A stretch of DNA of 64,000 bases from Delftia acidovorans. GTDB lineage: Bacteria; Pseudomonadota; Gammaproteobacteria; Burkholderiales; Burkholderiaceae_C. The notes beneath the pieces were generated by a model. It saw nothing but the letters and a program-made list of their open reading frames with translations. It ran no database searches and was not told the DNA's origin. The stretch's first letter is position 1; each line of letters begins with the position of its first letter. The position numbers and the translations under genes are program-made. Positions 31,846-42,190 of the stretch are shown here, one piece after another. Location: positions 54,227 through 118,226 of the forward strand of contig JAITUC010000023.1 of assembly GCA_031286585.1 (NCBI GenBank). The letters are read 5' to 3'.

Positions 31846-34428
31846 ATGTTCGAGACACGGGTAGCAGGCACGGCAGGGCAGCAGGCGCTGTGGAGCACGT
31901 TGGACAAGGCCATGGCGCTGGCGGAGTTCACGCCCGAAGGCCGGCTGATGCGCGCCAACGCCAACTACGAAGCCATTCTTGGCTACCCTGCCTCGGGCGC
32001 CGAAGGCCTGCTGCACAGTGAACTGTGCACCCAGGCCCATGCCGATCCCGACGCCTACGACCAGTGGCGCCAGCGCTGGGGCGAGGGCGAGACGATTTCG
32101 CGCGTGGGCGAGCACCGGCGCCGCGACGGCAGCACCTGCTGGCTGGAGGCCACCTATGCGCCCGTGCTCGACGCAGCGGGCGATCTCAGCCACGTGCTGT
32201 GCATTGCCACCGACATCTCCGACCGCGTGCTGGCGGACCGCACGCGGCAGGAGCATCTGCGGCGCCTGTCCCTGGTGGCCGATGCCACCGACGCGGCCGT
32301 GGTGATCGCCGACGGCAACTGGACCATCACCTATGTGAACGCAGGCTTCAGCCGCATGTTCGGCTGGGACAGCGAGGAGGTGATCGGCCGCGCGCCCATC
32401 GCCTTGCTCGTGCCCCATGCCTCGCCCGAATTCACGGCCGCCTACCGCGCCGACCTGAATGCGGGCAAGCCCGTGTACCGCGAGGAGATCCTCGTCGGCA
32501 AGGACGGCGAGCGGTATTGGGTCAGCGCCCAGGCCAATCCCGTCATGGGTCCCGATGGCAGGCTCCAGACCACGGTGACCGTGATCACCGACATCACCGA
32601 GGCCAAGATGCACGAGGTGCTGCAGCGCCGGGCCCTGGAGGCCATGGCGCGCGACCAGCCGCTGACCGAGGTGCTGGACCTGGTCTGCCGCGAGGTGGAG
32701 CGCATTGCGCCGGATATCGCGGTGTCGGTGCTGGAGGTGGATGAGCAAAACCGCCTGCACCCGCTGGCCGCGCCCAGCCTGCCGGCCTCGTACTCGGCGG
32801 CGCTGGACGGCGTGCCCATCGGCCCCAACATCGGCTCCTGCGGCACGGCCGCCTTCCACAACCGGCCCGTGCTGGTGCGCGACATTGCCACCGACCCGCT
32901 TTGGGCCGACTACAAGCAGCTCATCCTGCCGCTGGGGTATACGGCCTGCTGGTCCACCCCCATCTGCGCCCTGCAGGGACGCGTGGCCGGCACCTTCGCC
33001 TTCTACTACCGCCATTTCGACCGGGCCGGCCCCGATCCCTTCCACCAGCGGCTGGTGGAGGCCTGTACCGACCTGTGCGCCCTGGCGCTGGAGCGCGAGC
33101 AGGCGCGCCGCCGCATCCGCCAGCTGGCCTTCTACGACGGGCTGACCACCCTGCCCAACCGCAGCCTGCTGCTGGCCCAGGCAGAGCAGGCGCTGTCCGC
33201 AGCCTCGCAGGAGGGCTCCGAACTGGCCGTGGTCTTCATCGACCTGGACCGTTTCAAGCAGGTCAACGATTCGCTGGGCCACCCGGCCGGCGACAAGCTG
33301 CTGTGCAGCGTGGCCCAGCGCATCCAGGCGGAGCTGCGCGCGGGCGACATCGCCGGGCGGCTGTCGGGCGATGAATTCGTCATCGTGCTGCCGCGCTGCG
33401 GTGGCGCGCAGGCGGCCGAGGTCATAGAGCGGCTGCAGTCGGCGCTGGGCCAGCCCTGCATGATCGACGACGTGGCACTGGCCAGCACGGCCAGTTGCGG
33501 CATCGCCGTGTTTCCCGCCGACGGCCGCGACATGGAGACCCTGCTGCACCGCGCCGACATGGCCATGTACCAGGCCAAGTCGGGCGGGCGCGGCCTCTAC
33601 AGCTTCTTCAGCCCCGAGATGAACCAGCTGGCGCAGGAGCGCCTGGTGCTGGAGACAGCATTGCGCGATGCGCTGCGCAGCGGCGGCCTGCACCTGCACT
33701 ACCAGCCCCAGGTGGATCTCAGTGACGGGCGCCTGTACGGCGTGGAAGCGCTGGCGCGCTGGAGCCATGCGGAGTTTGGCGACGTATCGCCCGCTCGCTT
33801 CATCCCGCTGGCCGAGGAATGCGGCCTCATCGGCGAGCTGGGAACCTGGGCGCTGCGCGAGGCCTGCCGCCAGCTGGGCGAATGGCGCAGCCGCGGCATC
33901 GATGTGCCGGCCATGGCCGTCAATCTCTCGCCCACGAGCTTCCACAACCTGGACCTGCCGCGCATGATTGCCGACACGCTGGACAGCAACGCGCTCAAGC
34001 CCCAGGACCTCACGCTGGAGATCACCGAAAGCCTGCTGCTGGACACCAACCCCGGCACCATGCGCACGCTGCAGGCCGTGCATGCCCAGGGCGTGCGCCT
34101 GTCCATGGACGACTTCGGCACGGGCTACTCCAGCCTCAGCTATCTGCGGCGCCTGCCGGTGAGCGAACTCAAGCTGGACCGCAGCTTCGTGGCCGACCTG
34201 GAAAACGACGAGGCCGCCCAGGCCCTGAGCAACGCCATCCTGGGCATAGGCCGCAGCCTGCACCTGACCGTGGTGGCCGAGGGAGTGGAGACGGCTGCGC
34301 AGAACACCATCCTGCGCGAACAGGGCTATCCGGTCGCGCAGGGCTATCTGTTCTCGCGCCCGCTGCCGGCAGAAGATCTTGAGCGGTGGCTGCAGGCATC
34401 GAGCCTGCAAATCGGCATGGGCACGTGA
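31846..34428 (+). CDS. PAS-PAS-GAF-GGDEF-EAL cyclic-di-GMP protein (DosP-like layout)
   Basis: 860 residues, soluble. PAS 1 about residues 20-125 (EFTPEGRLMRANANYEAILGY), PAS 2 about 140-262 (YVNAGFSRMFGWDSEEVIGR), GAF about 275-425, GGDEF about 428-595 and EAL about 605-850. The cyclase loop is S507-G-D-E-F instead of GGDEF, so it may be inactive or only bind GTP. The EAL domain looks active: E634-A-L, NLSPTSFHN, ITESLLLD, MDDFGTGYSSL and KLDRSF are all present. Expected role: cyclic-di-GMP phosphodiesterase governed by an input signal. Order and size match E. coli DosP, but the haem-ligating histidine of its PAS does not seem conserved here. Confidence 0.93.
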   Translation: MFETRVAGTAGQQALWSTLDKAMALAEFTPEGRLMRANANYEAILGYPASGAEGLLHSELCTQAHADPDAYDQWRQRWGEGETISRVGEHRRRDGSTCWLEATYAPVLDAAGDLSHVLCIATDISDRVLADRTRQEHLRRLSLVADATDAAVVIADGNWTITYVNAGFSRMFGWDSEEVIGRAPIALLVPHASPEFTAAYRADLNAGKPVYREEILVGKDGERYWVSAQANPVMGPDGRLQTTVTVITDITEAKMHEVLQRRALEAMARDQPLTEVLDLVCREVERIAPDIAVSVLEVDEQNRLHPLAAPSLPASYSAALDGVPIGPNIGSCGTAAFHNRPVLVRDIATDPLWADYKQLILPLGYTACWSTPICALQGRVAGTFAFYYRHFDRAGPDPFHQRLVEACTDLCALALEREQARRRIRQLAFYDGLTTLPNRSLLLAQAEQALSAASQEGSELAVVFIDLDRFKQVNDSLGHPAGDKLLCSVAQRIQAELRAGDIAGRLSGDEFVIVLPRCGGAQAAEVIERLQSALGQPCMIDDVALASTASCGIAVFPADGRDMETLLHRADMAMYQAKSGGRGLYSFFSPEMNQLAQERLVLETALRDALRSGGLHLHYQPQVDLSDGRLYGVEALARWSHAEFGDVSPARFIPLAEECGLIGELGTWALREACRQLGEWRSRGIDVPAMAVNLSPTSFHNLDLPRMIADTLDSNALKPQDLTLEITESLLLDTNPGTMRTLQAVHAQGVRLSMDDFGTGYSSLSYLRRLPVSELKLDRSFVADLENDEAAQALSNAILGIGRSLHLTVVAEGVETAAQNTILREQGYPVAQGYLFSRPLPAEDLERWLQASSLQIGMGT

Positions 34429-34529
34429 AGGTGGAAGGGACTGTGAACGGGCATGGAAGCGCCCCGGGAATTGCTGGCCGGCAAAAGTAACAGCCAGTAA
34501 TAAATTATCGGACGGGACCTATTTTTCCC

Positions 34530-34556
34530 TAAGCCTCGCCGGCAAGTGACCGATAA
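34530..34556 (+). promoter_or_regulatory. sigma-28 (FliA) type promoter of the chemoreceptor gene
   Basis: TAAG, 15 bases, ACCGATAA, against the consensus TAAA-N15-GCCGATAA. It is on the correct strand about 125 bases before the chemoreceptor start. Confidence 0.7.
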
Positions 34557-34680
34557 CTGCGGCATGGCGGCGGCCGAGTGACGGCCCCGCTGATCGCCAC
34601 CGATCGCCACCGCTCCCCCTCGATTCGCAGCCACAGCCGCTCACCCGCTTTCGCTTCTCGCCCTACGGCACTCCCCCACC

Positions 34681-36549
34681 ATGATGTTTTTCCGCAATCT
34701 GAAGCTGGCCCCCAAGCTGCTGGCCTCTTTCATCGCCCTGCTGCTGCTGACCGCCGGCCTGGGCCTGTTCTCCGTGGTCCAGCTGGACCGCGTCAACCGC
34801 ACGGCCACCGACCTGGCCCACCATTGGATGCCCGCCGAGCGCGTGCTGATGGAGATGCGCTACCAGCTGCAGCGCTACCGCTCGCAGACCATGCAGCATG
34901 TGCTGGCCACCTCGATGGATGAAATGGCCATCTACGACAAGAGCATGCCGGCGCTGTGGTCCGAGCTGCTCAAGAACCAGCAGGACTTCGAGCGCTATGC
35001 CAACACCGCGCGCGAGCGCGAGCTGATGGCCGGCATCAAGGACGACCTGGGCCAGTACGCGCAGCACACGGCCAGGATCGTGGACCTGTCCCACGCCTTG
35101 CGCACCGATGAGGCTTCCGAGGTGCTGCGCGGCGATTCTGTCAAGACCAGCCGCTCCATCAACACCAAGCTGGACGAACTGCTCAAGATCAACGCCCAGG
35201 GCATCGAGGATGCCAATCAGGCCGGCGACGACATCTTCGCCGCCGCGCGCTGGTGGGTGATCGCCCTGCTGGTGGGCGCCGTCATCTTCGGCCTGGGCGT
35301 GGCGCTGCTGATCGCCCGCAGCGTGGCACGCCCCCTGCAGCAGGCCGTGAGCCTGGCCCAGGCCGTGGCCGCCGGGGACCTGGGCACCCGCATCGAGGTG
35401 CATGGCAAGGACGAGACCAGCCAGCTGCTGCAGGCCCTGCAGCACATGAACGAAAGCCTGCAGCGCATCGTGGGCCAGGTGCGCCAGGGCACGGATTCCA
35501 TCGCCACCGCCAGCAGCCAGATCGCATCGGGCAACCAGGACCTGTCGGCCCGCACCGAGGAGCAGGCCAGCTCGCTGGAGGAAACTGCCGCTTCCATGGA
35601 GGAGCTGACCTCCACCGTCAAGCAAAACGGCGCCAACGCCCAGCAGGCCAACCAGCTGGCGGCCGCCGCATCCCAGGTCGCCGTGCGCGGCGGCACGGCC
35701 GTGGCCCAGGTGGTGCAGACCATGTCGGCCATCAACGATGCCTCGCGCAAGATCGTGGACATCATCGGCGTCATCGACTCCATCGCCTTCCAGACCAACA
35801 TCCTGGCGCTGAATGCCGCCGTGGAAGCGGCCCGCGCCGGTGACCAGGGGCGCGGCTTTGCCGTCGTCGCCTCGGAAGTGCGCACGCTGGCCCAGCGATC
35901 GGCCGCGGCCGCCAAGGAGATCAAGCAGCTCATCGACGACTCGGTCGGCAAGGTCGAGGAAGGCAGCGCCCAGGTCGATTCGGCCGGCAAGACAATGGAA
36001 GAGATCGTGGCCAGCGTGCGCCGCGTGACCGACATCATGGGCGAGATCTCGGCGGCCAGCCATGAGCAGACCGCCGGCATCGAGCAGGTCAACCAGGCCG
36101 TCACCCAGATGGACCAGATGACCCAGCAGAACGCCGCCCTGGTAGAGGAATCCGCCGCCGCCACCGAGGCCCTGCAGGCCCAGGCCAAGGCCCTGGCCGG
36201 CGTGGTCAGCGTGTTCAAGCTCTCGGCCTCCACCGGCATGCCGGGCAGCAGCCATGGCGGCCACCACGCCGGCGCCGTTGCAGCGCCCCGCCAAGCACCG
36301 ACGGCGCCCCGTCCGCATCTGGCGCCTTCCGCTCCCAGAAGCGCTGTGCCTGCACGTGCTTCGGCCGCCCTGCCTTCTGCGACCGGTGCGACCGGTGCGC
36401 CCGGTGCGGCCGGTGCAACCCCTGCTCCGGCAGGCGCCGCGCGCCCGGCCCAGCCAGCACAGCCGGCCCGGCCCGCCGTGACGGCATCGGCCAAAGCCAA
36501 GGCCAAGGCGGCCAGCACGGCTTCCGACGACGACTGGGAAACCTTCTGA
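34681..36549 (+). CDS. methyl-accepting chemotaxis protein with WETF tether
   Basis: 622 residues. N-terminal span ([21 protein letters not shown]), a periplasmic four-helix-bundle sensor (about 30-185), a second span ([21 protein letters not shown], about 187-208), HAMP, and the cytoplasmic signalling hairpin with the tip [26 protein letters not shown] that binds CheA and CheW. After the helices comes a long Ala/Pro linker (about 525-605) ending in DDDWETF; the last residues match the NWETF-type pentapeptide that recruits CheR and CheB. The sigma-28 promoter puts it in the motility regulon. The ligand is unknown. Confidence 0.95.
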   Translation: MMFFRNLKLAPKLLASFIALLLLTAGLGLFSVVQLDRVNRTATDLAHHWMPAERVLMEMRYQLQRYRSQTMQHVLATSMDEMAIYDKSMPALWSELLKNQQDFERYANTARERELMAGIKDDLGQYAQHTARIVDLSHALRTDEASEVLRGDSVKTSRSINTKLDELLKINAQGIEDANQAGDDIFAAARWWVIALLVGAVIFGLGVALLIARSVARPLQQAVSLAQAVAAGDLGTRIEVHGKDETSQLLQALQHMNESLQRIVGQVRQGTDSIATASSQIASGNQDLSARTEEQASSLEETAASMEELTSTVKQNGANAQQANQLAAAASQVAVRGGTAVAQVVQTMSAINDASRKIVDIIGVIDSIAFQTNILALNAAVEAARAGDQGRGFAVVASEVRTLAQRSAAAAKEIKQLIDDSVGKVEEGSAQVDSAGKTMEEIVASVRRVTDIMGEISAASHEQTAGIEQVNQAVTQMDQMTQQNAALVEESAAATEALQAQAKALAGVVSVFKLSASTGMPGSSHGGHHAGAVAAPRQAPTAPRPHLAPSAPRSAVPARASAALPSATGATGAPGAAGATPAPAGAARPAQPAQPARPAVTASAKAKAKAASTASDDDWETF

Positions 36550-36591
36550 ACCAGGTTTTCGCCCGCCCCGCCGGGGGCGGACATGCCTGCC

Positions 36592-36629
36592 AAGGCCCGA
36601 CCAGCCCCTGCTGGCCGGGCCTTTTTTTT
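36592..36629 (+). terminator. intrinsic terminator after the chemoreceptor gene
   Basis: AAGGCCCG-A-CCAGC, CCCT loop, GCTGG-CCGGGCC, then eight T. Eleven base pairs with one bulge. Confidence 0.93.
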
Positions 36630-36865
36630 CGGGAGGTCTGCAGGCAGATCACGCCAGGGCCCACGCTGCAACCTGCGCATTGCCATCGCCAAGCCCTTCA
36701 AATCTGCCATGATCGCCCGCTGCAAGTCCTTGTTTTGAAAGTGATCGTCACACTTCAGCATCCCTGCACAGCCGCGCGACGGGCGCTTGGCCCGGCACGG
36801 TGCCCCAGCATGAGAAAATCGGCGATTCGGCCAAGAACACATTCATCAGAAGAACGGAACACATC

Positions 36866-37970
36866 ATGGAAGCAGAACGCATCAACCTCATCGGCAACAC
36901 CCTCGAAGATCTGTCGCAGCGTGCGGCAGATCTACGGAGGTATCTTTGACTACGATGCAAAGTACGAACGACTGCGCACGGTAAATGCCTCGCTGGAAGA
37001 TCCCAGCGTCTGGAACGACCCCAAGAAGGCCCAGGAACTGGGCAAGGAAAAGAAGCTGCTCGACGGCGTCGTGCTGACGCTGCAAAAGCTGACCACCGAG
37101 CTGGCCGACAACGCCGAGCTGTTCGAGATGAGCAAGGAAGAAGGCGATGAGACCGGCCTGCTCACCATCGAGGGCGAGACCGCCAAGCTGCGGCCCCTGA
37201 TCGAGGAGCTGGAGTTCCGCCGCATGTTCGGCAAGGAAGCCGATCCGCTGAACTGCTTCGTGGACATCCAGGCCGGCGCCGGCGGCACCGAAGCCTGCGA
37301 CTGGGCCGGCATGCTGCTGCGCCAGTACCTGAAGTACGCAGAGCGCAAGGGCTTCAAGGCCACGGTCGAGGAAGAGACGCCGGGCGACATCGCCGGCATC
37401 AAGAGCGCGACCATCCACATCGAAGGCGAATACGCCTACGGCCTGCTGCGCACCGAAACCGGCGTGCACCGCCTGGTGCGCAAGTCGCCCTTCGACAGCT
37501 CGGGCGGCCGCCACACCAGCTTTGCCTCGCTGTTCGTCTACCCCGAGATCGACGACTCGATCCAGATCGAGATCAACCCCTCGGACGTGCGCACCGACAC
37601 CTACCGCGCATCGGGCGCCGGTGGCCAGCACATCAACAAGACCGACTCGGCCGTGCGCCTGACGCACATGCCCACCGGCATCGTCGTGCAATGCCAGGAC
37701 GGCCGCAGCCAGCACAGCAACCGCGACGTGGCATGGCAGCGCCTGCGCTCCAAGCTCTACGAGCACGAGATGCAAAAGCGCATGGTGGAGCAGCAAAAGC
37801 TGGAGGACACCAAGACCGATGTGGGCTGGGGCCACCAGATCCGCTCGTACGTGCTGGACAACAGCCGCATCAAGGATTTGCGCACCAACGTCGAAATCTC
37901 GGCCACCCAGAAGGTGCTGGACGGCGACCTCGACGCTTTCATCGAAGCCTCGCTCAAGCAAGGCCTCTGA
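36866..37970 (+). CDS. prfB: peptide chain release factor 2, with programmed +1 frameshift
   Basis: The product is 367 residues and recognises UGA and UAA. The first 27 codons (from ATG 36866) end at an in-frame TGA at 36947; translation continues in the +1 frame from GAC at 36948 to the stop at 37970. Key motifs in the main frame: [15 protein letters not shown] with the SPF tripeptide that reads the stop codon, and [15 protein letters not shown] with the GGQ loop that triggers peptide release. The length agrees with E. coli RF2 (365). An upstream start at 36735 in the main frame has no ribosome site and is not used. lysS, the usual downstream partner, is replaced by pepN here. Confidence 0.97.
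36931..36950 (+). other. RF2 autoregulatory frameshift site
   Basis: CTACGGAGGTATCTTTGACT: an internal ribosome-binding sequence (GGAGG) three bases before the slippery CTT, followed by the TGA stop and C. Low RF2 slows reading of TGA-C and lets the ribosome slip one base forward. This is the conserved RF2 arrangement. Confidence 0.95.
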
Positions 37971-38047
37971 GCTCCAGCCCCTGGGCGGCACCGGCCGCAC
38001 AGGGGCTTGAACTCTGTCCCCTGATATTGGCATAGGAAGGAATCTGT

Positions 38048-40774
38048 ATGCTGCAACTGCGTGACGGGCAGGCCCCTGCCACCGCCATCCACCGCGCCGA
38101 CTACCAGGCTCCTGCCTGGTGGATCGACACCGTGGACCTGACCTTCGATCTCGATCCGGCCAAGACCCGCGTGCTCAACAAGATGCGCGTGCGCCGCAAC
38201 ACCGAGGTGCCGGCGCAGCCGCTGCGCCTGGACGGCGATGAACTGAACCTTGCGCGCGTGCTGGTCAACGGCGGCGGCACCTCGTTCAAGATGGACGGCG
38301 ACCAGCTCGTGCTGGAGAACCTGCCCGAGGGCGGCGACCCCGTCGATCTGGAAATCTTCACCACCTGCGCGCCCGCCAAGAACACCAAGCTCATGGGCCT
38401 GTATGTGAGCGAGGGCACGTTCTTCACACAGTGCGAGGCCGAGGGTTTCCGCCGCATCACCTATTTCCTGGACCGTCCCGACGTGATGGCCATGTACACC
38501 GTGACGCTGCGCGCCGACAAGGCCGCGTACCCGGTGCTGCTGTCCAACGGCAACCTGGTGGAGCAAGGCGCGCTGGAAGACGGTCGCCACTTTGCCAAAT
38601 GGGCCGACCCGCACAGAAAGCCCAGCTACCTGTTCGCCCTGGTGGCCGGCAACCTGGTCGCGCGCGAGCAGAAGATCAAGAGCCGCGCAGGCCGCGACCA
38701 CCTGTTGCAGGTCTTCGTGCGCCCCGGCGACCTGGAGAAGACCGAGCACGCCATGAACTCCCTCATGGCCAGCGTGGCCTGGGACGAGGCCCGCTTCGGC
38801 CTGTCGCTGGACCTGGACCGCTTCATGATCGTCGCCACCAGCGACTTCAACATGGGCGCCATGGAGAACAAGGGCCTGAACGTCTTCAATACCAAGTACG
38901 TTCTGGCCAGCCAGTCCACGGCCACCGACACCGACTACGCCAACATCGAGTCCGTCGTCGGCCACGAGTACTTCCACAACTGGACCGGCAACCGCGTCAC
39001 CTGCCGCGACTGGTTCCAGCTGTCGCTCAAGGAAGGCCTGACCGTCTTCCGCGACCAGGAATTCAGCATGGACATGGCGGGCAGCCCCTCGGCGCGCGCC
39101 GTCAAGCGCATCGAGGACGTGCGCGTGCTGCGCACCGCCCAGTTCCCCGAAGATGCGGGCCCCATGGCCCACCCGGTGCGGCCCGACAGCTACATCGAGA
39201 TCAACAACTTCTACACCGTCACCATCTACGAGAAGGGTGCCGAGGTCGTGCGCATGCAGCACAACCTGGTGGGCCGCGAAGGCTTTGCCTTGGGGCTGAA
39301 GCTGTATTTCGAGCGCCATGACGGCCACGCCGTCACCTGCGACGACTTCGCCCAGGCCATGGCCGATGCCAACCCCGGCAGCGAACTGGCCCGGCGCCTG
39401 GACCAGTTCAAGCGCTGGTACAGCCAGGCCGGCACGCCCCAGCTGCGCGCCGAAGGCAGCTACGACGCCGCCGCACGCACCTACACGCTGACCCTGACCC
39501 AAAGCTGCGCGCCCACGCCGGGCCAGGCGGAGAAGCTGCCCTTCGTCATCCCCGTGCAGATGGGCCTGCTGGGCCAGGAGGGCCGCGCGCTGACCCTGCG
39601 CCTGCAGGGCGAGGAACAGGCAGCGGCGGGCGACAGCCGCCTGCTCGTGCTGTCCGAGCCCAGCCACAGCTTCGTCTTCACCGACGTGGACCAGGAACCC
39701 GTGCCCTCGCTGCTGCGCGGCTTCAGCGCCCCCGTGGTGCTGCAGCAGGACATCACCGATGCCGCCTTGCTGACCCTGCTGGCCCATGACAGCGACCCCT
39801 TCAACCGCTGGGAAGCCGGGCAGCGCCTGGGCCTGCGCATCGCGCTGCAGGCCATTGGCGATGCATCCATCACCGCCGACGCCAGCGGCCAGATCACGGG
39901 CGCCCTGCTGCCGGCCTCCTTCGTCGAGGCCATGCGCGGCGTGCTGCGCCATCCCCAGCTGGATGCGGCGTTCAAGGAGCTGATGCTGGCCCTGCCCGGC
40001 GAAAGCTACATCGCCGAGCAGCTGGCCGTGGTCGATCCGCAGCGCGTGCACGCCGTGCGTGAAGCCATGCGCCAGCAGCTGGCGACCGAACTGCAGGCCG
40101 ACTGGCAGCAGGCATGGCAAGAGCACAGCGACACCGGGGCCTACCGTCCCGACCCCGTCAGCTCCGGCCGCCGTGCGCTGGCAGGCCTGGCCCTGTCCAT
40201 GCTGTGCCTGGCCGCGCGCGCCTCGGGCGACAGCGTCTGGCCCGGCAAGGCGCTGCAGCGCTTCAAGGACGCCGGCAACATGACCGACCGCATGAGCGCC
40301 CTCTCGGCCCTGGTGCAAAGCGGCCACCCGCTGGCAGCCCAGGCCCTGGCACGCTTTCACAAGCTGTTCCAGCACGATGCGCTGGTGCTGGACAAGTGGT
40401 TTGCGCTGCAAGGTGGCGCCTGCGACCGCGGCGGCAATGTGCTGCCGGCCGTCAAGCAGTTGATGAAGCACCCCGACTTCCAGATCAAGAACCCCAACCG
40501 CGCGCGCAGCCTGATCTTCAGCTACTGCAGCGCCAACCCCGGCGCCTTCCACCGCACCGACGCGGCAGGCTACGTGTTCTGGAGCGAGCGCGTCATCGAG
40601 CTGGACGCCATCAACCCCCAGGTCGCCGCCCGCCTGGCGCGCGCCCTGGACCGCTGGAGCAAGCTGGCCGAGCCCTACCGCACGGCCGCACGCGAGGCGA
40701 TCGCCCGCGTGGCGGCCCGCGCTGAACTGAGCAACGACGTGCGTGAAGTCGTCACCCGCGCGCTGGCGGATTGA
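38048..40774 (+). CDS. pepN: aminopeptidase N
   Basis: 908 residues, M1 zinc metallopeptidase that removes N-terminal residues from peptides in the cytoplasm. Substrate motif GAMEN in FNMGAMENKGLNVF; zinc site H306-E-Y-F-H310 in VVGHEYFHNW with the third ligand E329 in LKEGLTVFRDQEF, and the transition-state tyrosine in EINNFYTVTIYEKGAEVVRM. The C-terminal half is the helical DUF3458 / ARM-like domain of gammaproteobacterial-type PepN. GGAAGGAA precedes ATG by about 6 bases. It is 77 bases after prfB on the same strand. Confidence 0.96.
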   Translation: MLQLRDGQAPATAIHRADYQAPAWWIDTVDLTFDLDPAKTRVLNKMRVRRNTEVPAQPLRLDGDELNLARVLVNGGGTSFKMDGDQLVLENLPEGGDPVDLEIFTTCAPAKNTKLMGLYVSEGTFFTQCEAEGFRRITYFLDRPDVMAMYTVTLRADKAAYPVLLSNGNLVEQGALEDGRHFAKWADPHRKPSYLFALVAGNLVAREQKIKSRAGRDHLLQVFVRPGDLEKTEHAMNSLMASVAWDEARFGLSLDLDRFMIVATSDFNMGAMENKGLNVFNTKYVLASQSTATDTDYANIESVVGHEYFHNWTGNRVTCRDWFQLSLKEGLTVFRDQEFSMDMAGSPSARAVKRIEDVRVLRTAQFPEDAGPMAHPVRPDSYIEINNFYTVTIYEKGAEVVRMQHNLVGREGFALGLKLYFERHDGHAVTCDDFAQAMADANPGSELARRLDQFKRWYSQAGTPQLRAEGSYDAAARTYTLTLTQSCAPTPGQAEKLPFVIPVQMGLLGQEGRALTLRLQGEEQAAAGDSRLLVLSEPSHSFVFTDVDQEPVPSLLRGFSAPVVLQQDITDAALLTLLAHDSDPFNRWEAGQRLGLRIALQAIGDASITADASGQITGALLPASFVEAMRGVLRHPQLDAAFKELMLALPGESYIAEQLAVVDPQRVHAVREAMRQQLATELQADWQQAWQEHSDTGAYRPDPVSSGRRALAGLALSMLCLAARASGDSVWPGKALQRFKDAGNMTDRMSALSALVQSGHPLAAQALARFHKLFQHDALVLDKWFALQGGACDRGGNVLPAVKQLMKHPDFQIKNPNRARSLIFSYCSANPGAFHRTDAAGYVFWSERVIELDAINPQVAARLARALDRWSKLAEPYRTAAREAIARVAARAELSNDVREVVTRALAD

Positions 40775-40972
40775 CGAGCCACCCCCTGAGTCGCTTCGCG
40801 CCTTCCCCCTTGCAGGGGGACGACACCCTCGGTGCGAGGCGGCTCTTCCTCGGTGTCCCTGGCCTGAGCAACGCCGGTTTCATGCTGCGAGCCAGGAATC
40901 GCTGAAATGCTGTTCATCAGCAGATGCATACTCCACACCGCATCTGCTCCCGGATTTTTAGGAGTTGAACCC

Positions 40973-41980
40973 ATGAAGAAAAACGTCAGCCTGACCCGCT
41001 ACCTGGTCGAGCAGCAACGCGTGGACGGCCTCATCCCCGGCCAGCTGCGCCTGCTGCTGGAAGTCGTGGCCCGCGCCTGCAAGCGCATCAGCCAATCCGT
41101 CAACAAGGGCGCCATCGGCGACGTGCTGGGCACGGCCGGCAGCGAGAACGTGCAGGGCGAAGTCCAGAAGAAGCTGGACATCATCGCCAACGAGGTGCTG
41201 ATCGAGGCCAACGAATGGGGCGGCCACCTGGCGGCCATGGCCTCCGAGGAAATGGAAGGCATCTACCTTGTGCCCAACCGCTACCCGCACGGCGAATACT
41301 TGCTGATGTTCGACCCGTTGGACGGCTCGTCCAACATCGACGTCAACGTCTCCATCGGCACCATTTTCAGCGTGCTCAAGAAGCCCGAAGGCCACCCCGG
41401 CGTGACCGAGGAAGACTTCATGCAACCCGGCACCCAGCAGGTCGCGGCCGGCTACTGCATCTACGGCCCGCAGACCACGCTGGTGCTGACCGTGGGCGAC
41501 GGCGTGTCCATGTTCACGCTGGACCGCGAGCAAGGCTCCTTCGTGCTGGTGCAGGAGAACATCCGCATCCCCGAGGACACCAAGGAATTCGCCATCAACA
41601 TGTCCAACATGCGCCACTGGGACACTCCCATCAAGCGCTACGTGGACGAATGCCTGGCCGGCGTGGAAGGCCCGCGCGGCAAGGACTTCAACATGCGCTG
41701 GATCGCCTCCATGGTGGCCGACGTGCACCGCATCATGACGCGCGGCGGCATCTTCATGTACCCCTGGGACCGCCGCGAACCCAACAAGCCCGGCAAGCTG
41801 CGCCTGATGTACGAAGCCAATCCCATGGCCTGGCTGGTCGAACAGGCCGGCGGCGCCGCCACCAACGGCAAGCAGCGCATCCTCGACATCCAGCCCACGC
41901 AGCTGCACGAACGTGTGAGCGTCATCCTCGGCTCGAAGAACGAAGTCGAAAAAGTGACGCAGTACCATTCCGAGGCATGA
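40973..41980 (+). CDS. fbp: fructose-1,6-bisphosphatase, class I
   Basis: 335 residues. It hydrolyses fructose-1,6-bisphosphate in gluconeogenesis. Metal and phosphate motifs: [40 protein letters not shown] (Asp-114 start of the DPLDGSSN box), [15 protein letters not shown] with the 6-phosphate site, [27 protein letters not shown]. The start at 40973 has AGGAG 9 bases upstream; an earlier in-frame ATG at 40907 adds only non-conserved residues. Length and all blocks are normal. Confidence 0.97.
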   Translation: MKKNVSLTRYLVEQQRVDGLIPGQLRLLLEVVARACKRISQSVNKGAIGDVLGTAGSENVQGEVQKKLDIIANEVLIEANEWGGHLAAMASEEMEGIYLVPNRYPHGEYLLMFDPLDGSSNIDVNVSIGTIFSVLKKPEGHPGVTEEDFMQPGTQQVAAGYCIYGPQTTLVLTVGDGVSMFTLDREQGSFVLVQENIRIPEDTKEFAINMSNMRHWDTPIKRYVDECLAGVEGPRGKDFNMRWIASMVADVHRIMTRGGIFMYPWDRREPNKPGKLRLMYEANPMAWLVEQAGGAATNGKQRILDIQPTQLHERVSVILGSKNEVEKVTQYHSEA

Positions 41981-42006
41981 ATTTGCCGTTATAATTTTTG
42001 TCTGTC

Positions 42007-42082
42007 GCCGGTGTAGCTCAGTTGGTAGAGCAGCTCATTCGTAATGAGAAGGTCGAGGGTTCGATTCCTTTCTCCGGCACCA
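42007..42082 (+). tRNA. tRNA-Thr (CGT)
   Basis: A cloverleaf can be drawn by hand: acceptor GCCGGTG / CTCCGGC (one T-T mismatch at the sixth pair), D-arm GCTC-AGTTGGTA-GAGC, anticodon loop TTCGTAA with CGT at 34-36, T-arm GAGGG-TTCGATT-CCTTT, and encoded CCA. It is very like E. coli thrW. It reads threonine ACG codons. Confidence 0.96.
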
Positions 42083-42090
42083 AACAAGAA

Positions 42091-42121
42091 GCCCCAGGTT
42101 CGCAAGAGCCTGGGGCTTTTC
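42091..42121 (+). terminator. intrinsic terminator after tRNA-Thr
   Basis: GCCCCAGG, 10-base loop, CCTGGGGC, TTTTCT. Confidence 0.93.
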
Positions 42122-42149
42122 TGTGTAGTCAGAATGTTCCGGCGAACAC

Positions 42150-42173
42150 TGGAGTTGACCCGGTCTGGTGGAC
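42150..42173 (+). repeat. left terminal inverted repeat of the IS
   Basis: Begins TGGAGTTGACCCGGT and pairs with the right end at 43410-43433. Confidence 0.85.
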
Positions 42174-42190
42174 GGTTTCTGGTTTGATTC

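Noticed and set aside
36735..37970. prfB read as one continuous frame from 36735
   Set aside because: The extra N-terminus matches nothing in RF2. The true start is ATG 36866 with a +1 frameshift.
37757..40552. 931-codon minus-strand frame opposite pepN
   Set aside because: Shadow frame with no recognisable motif; PepN on the plus strand is complete.
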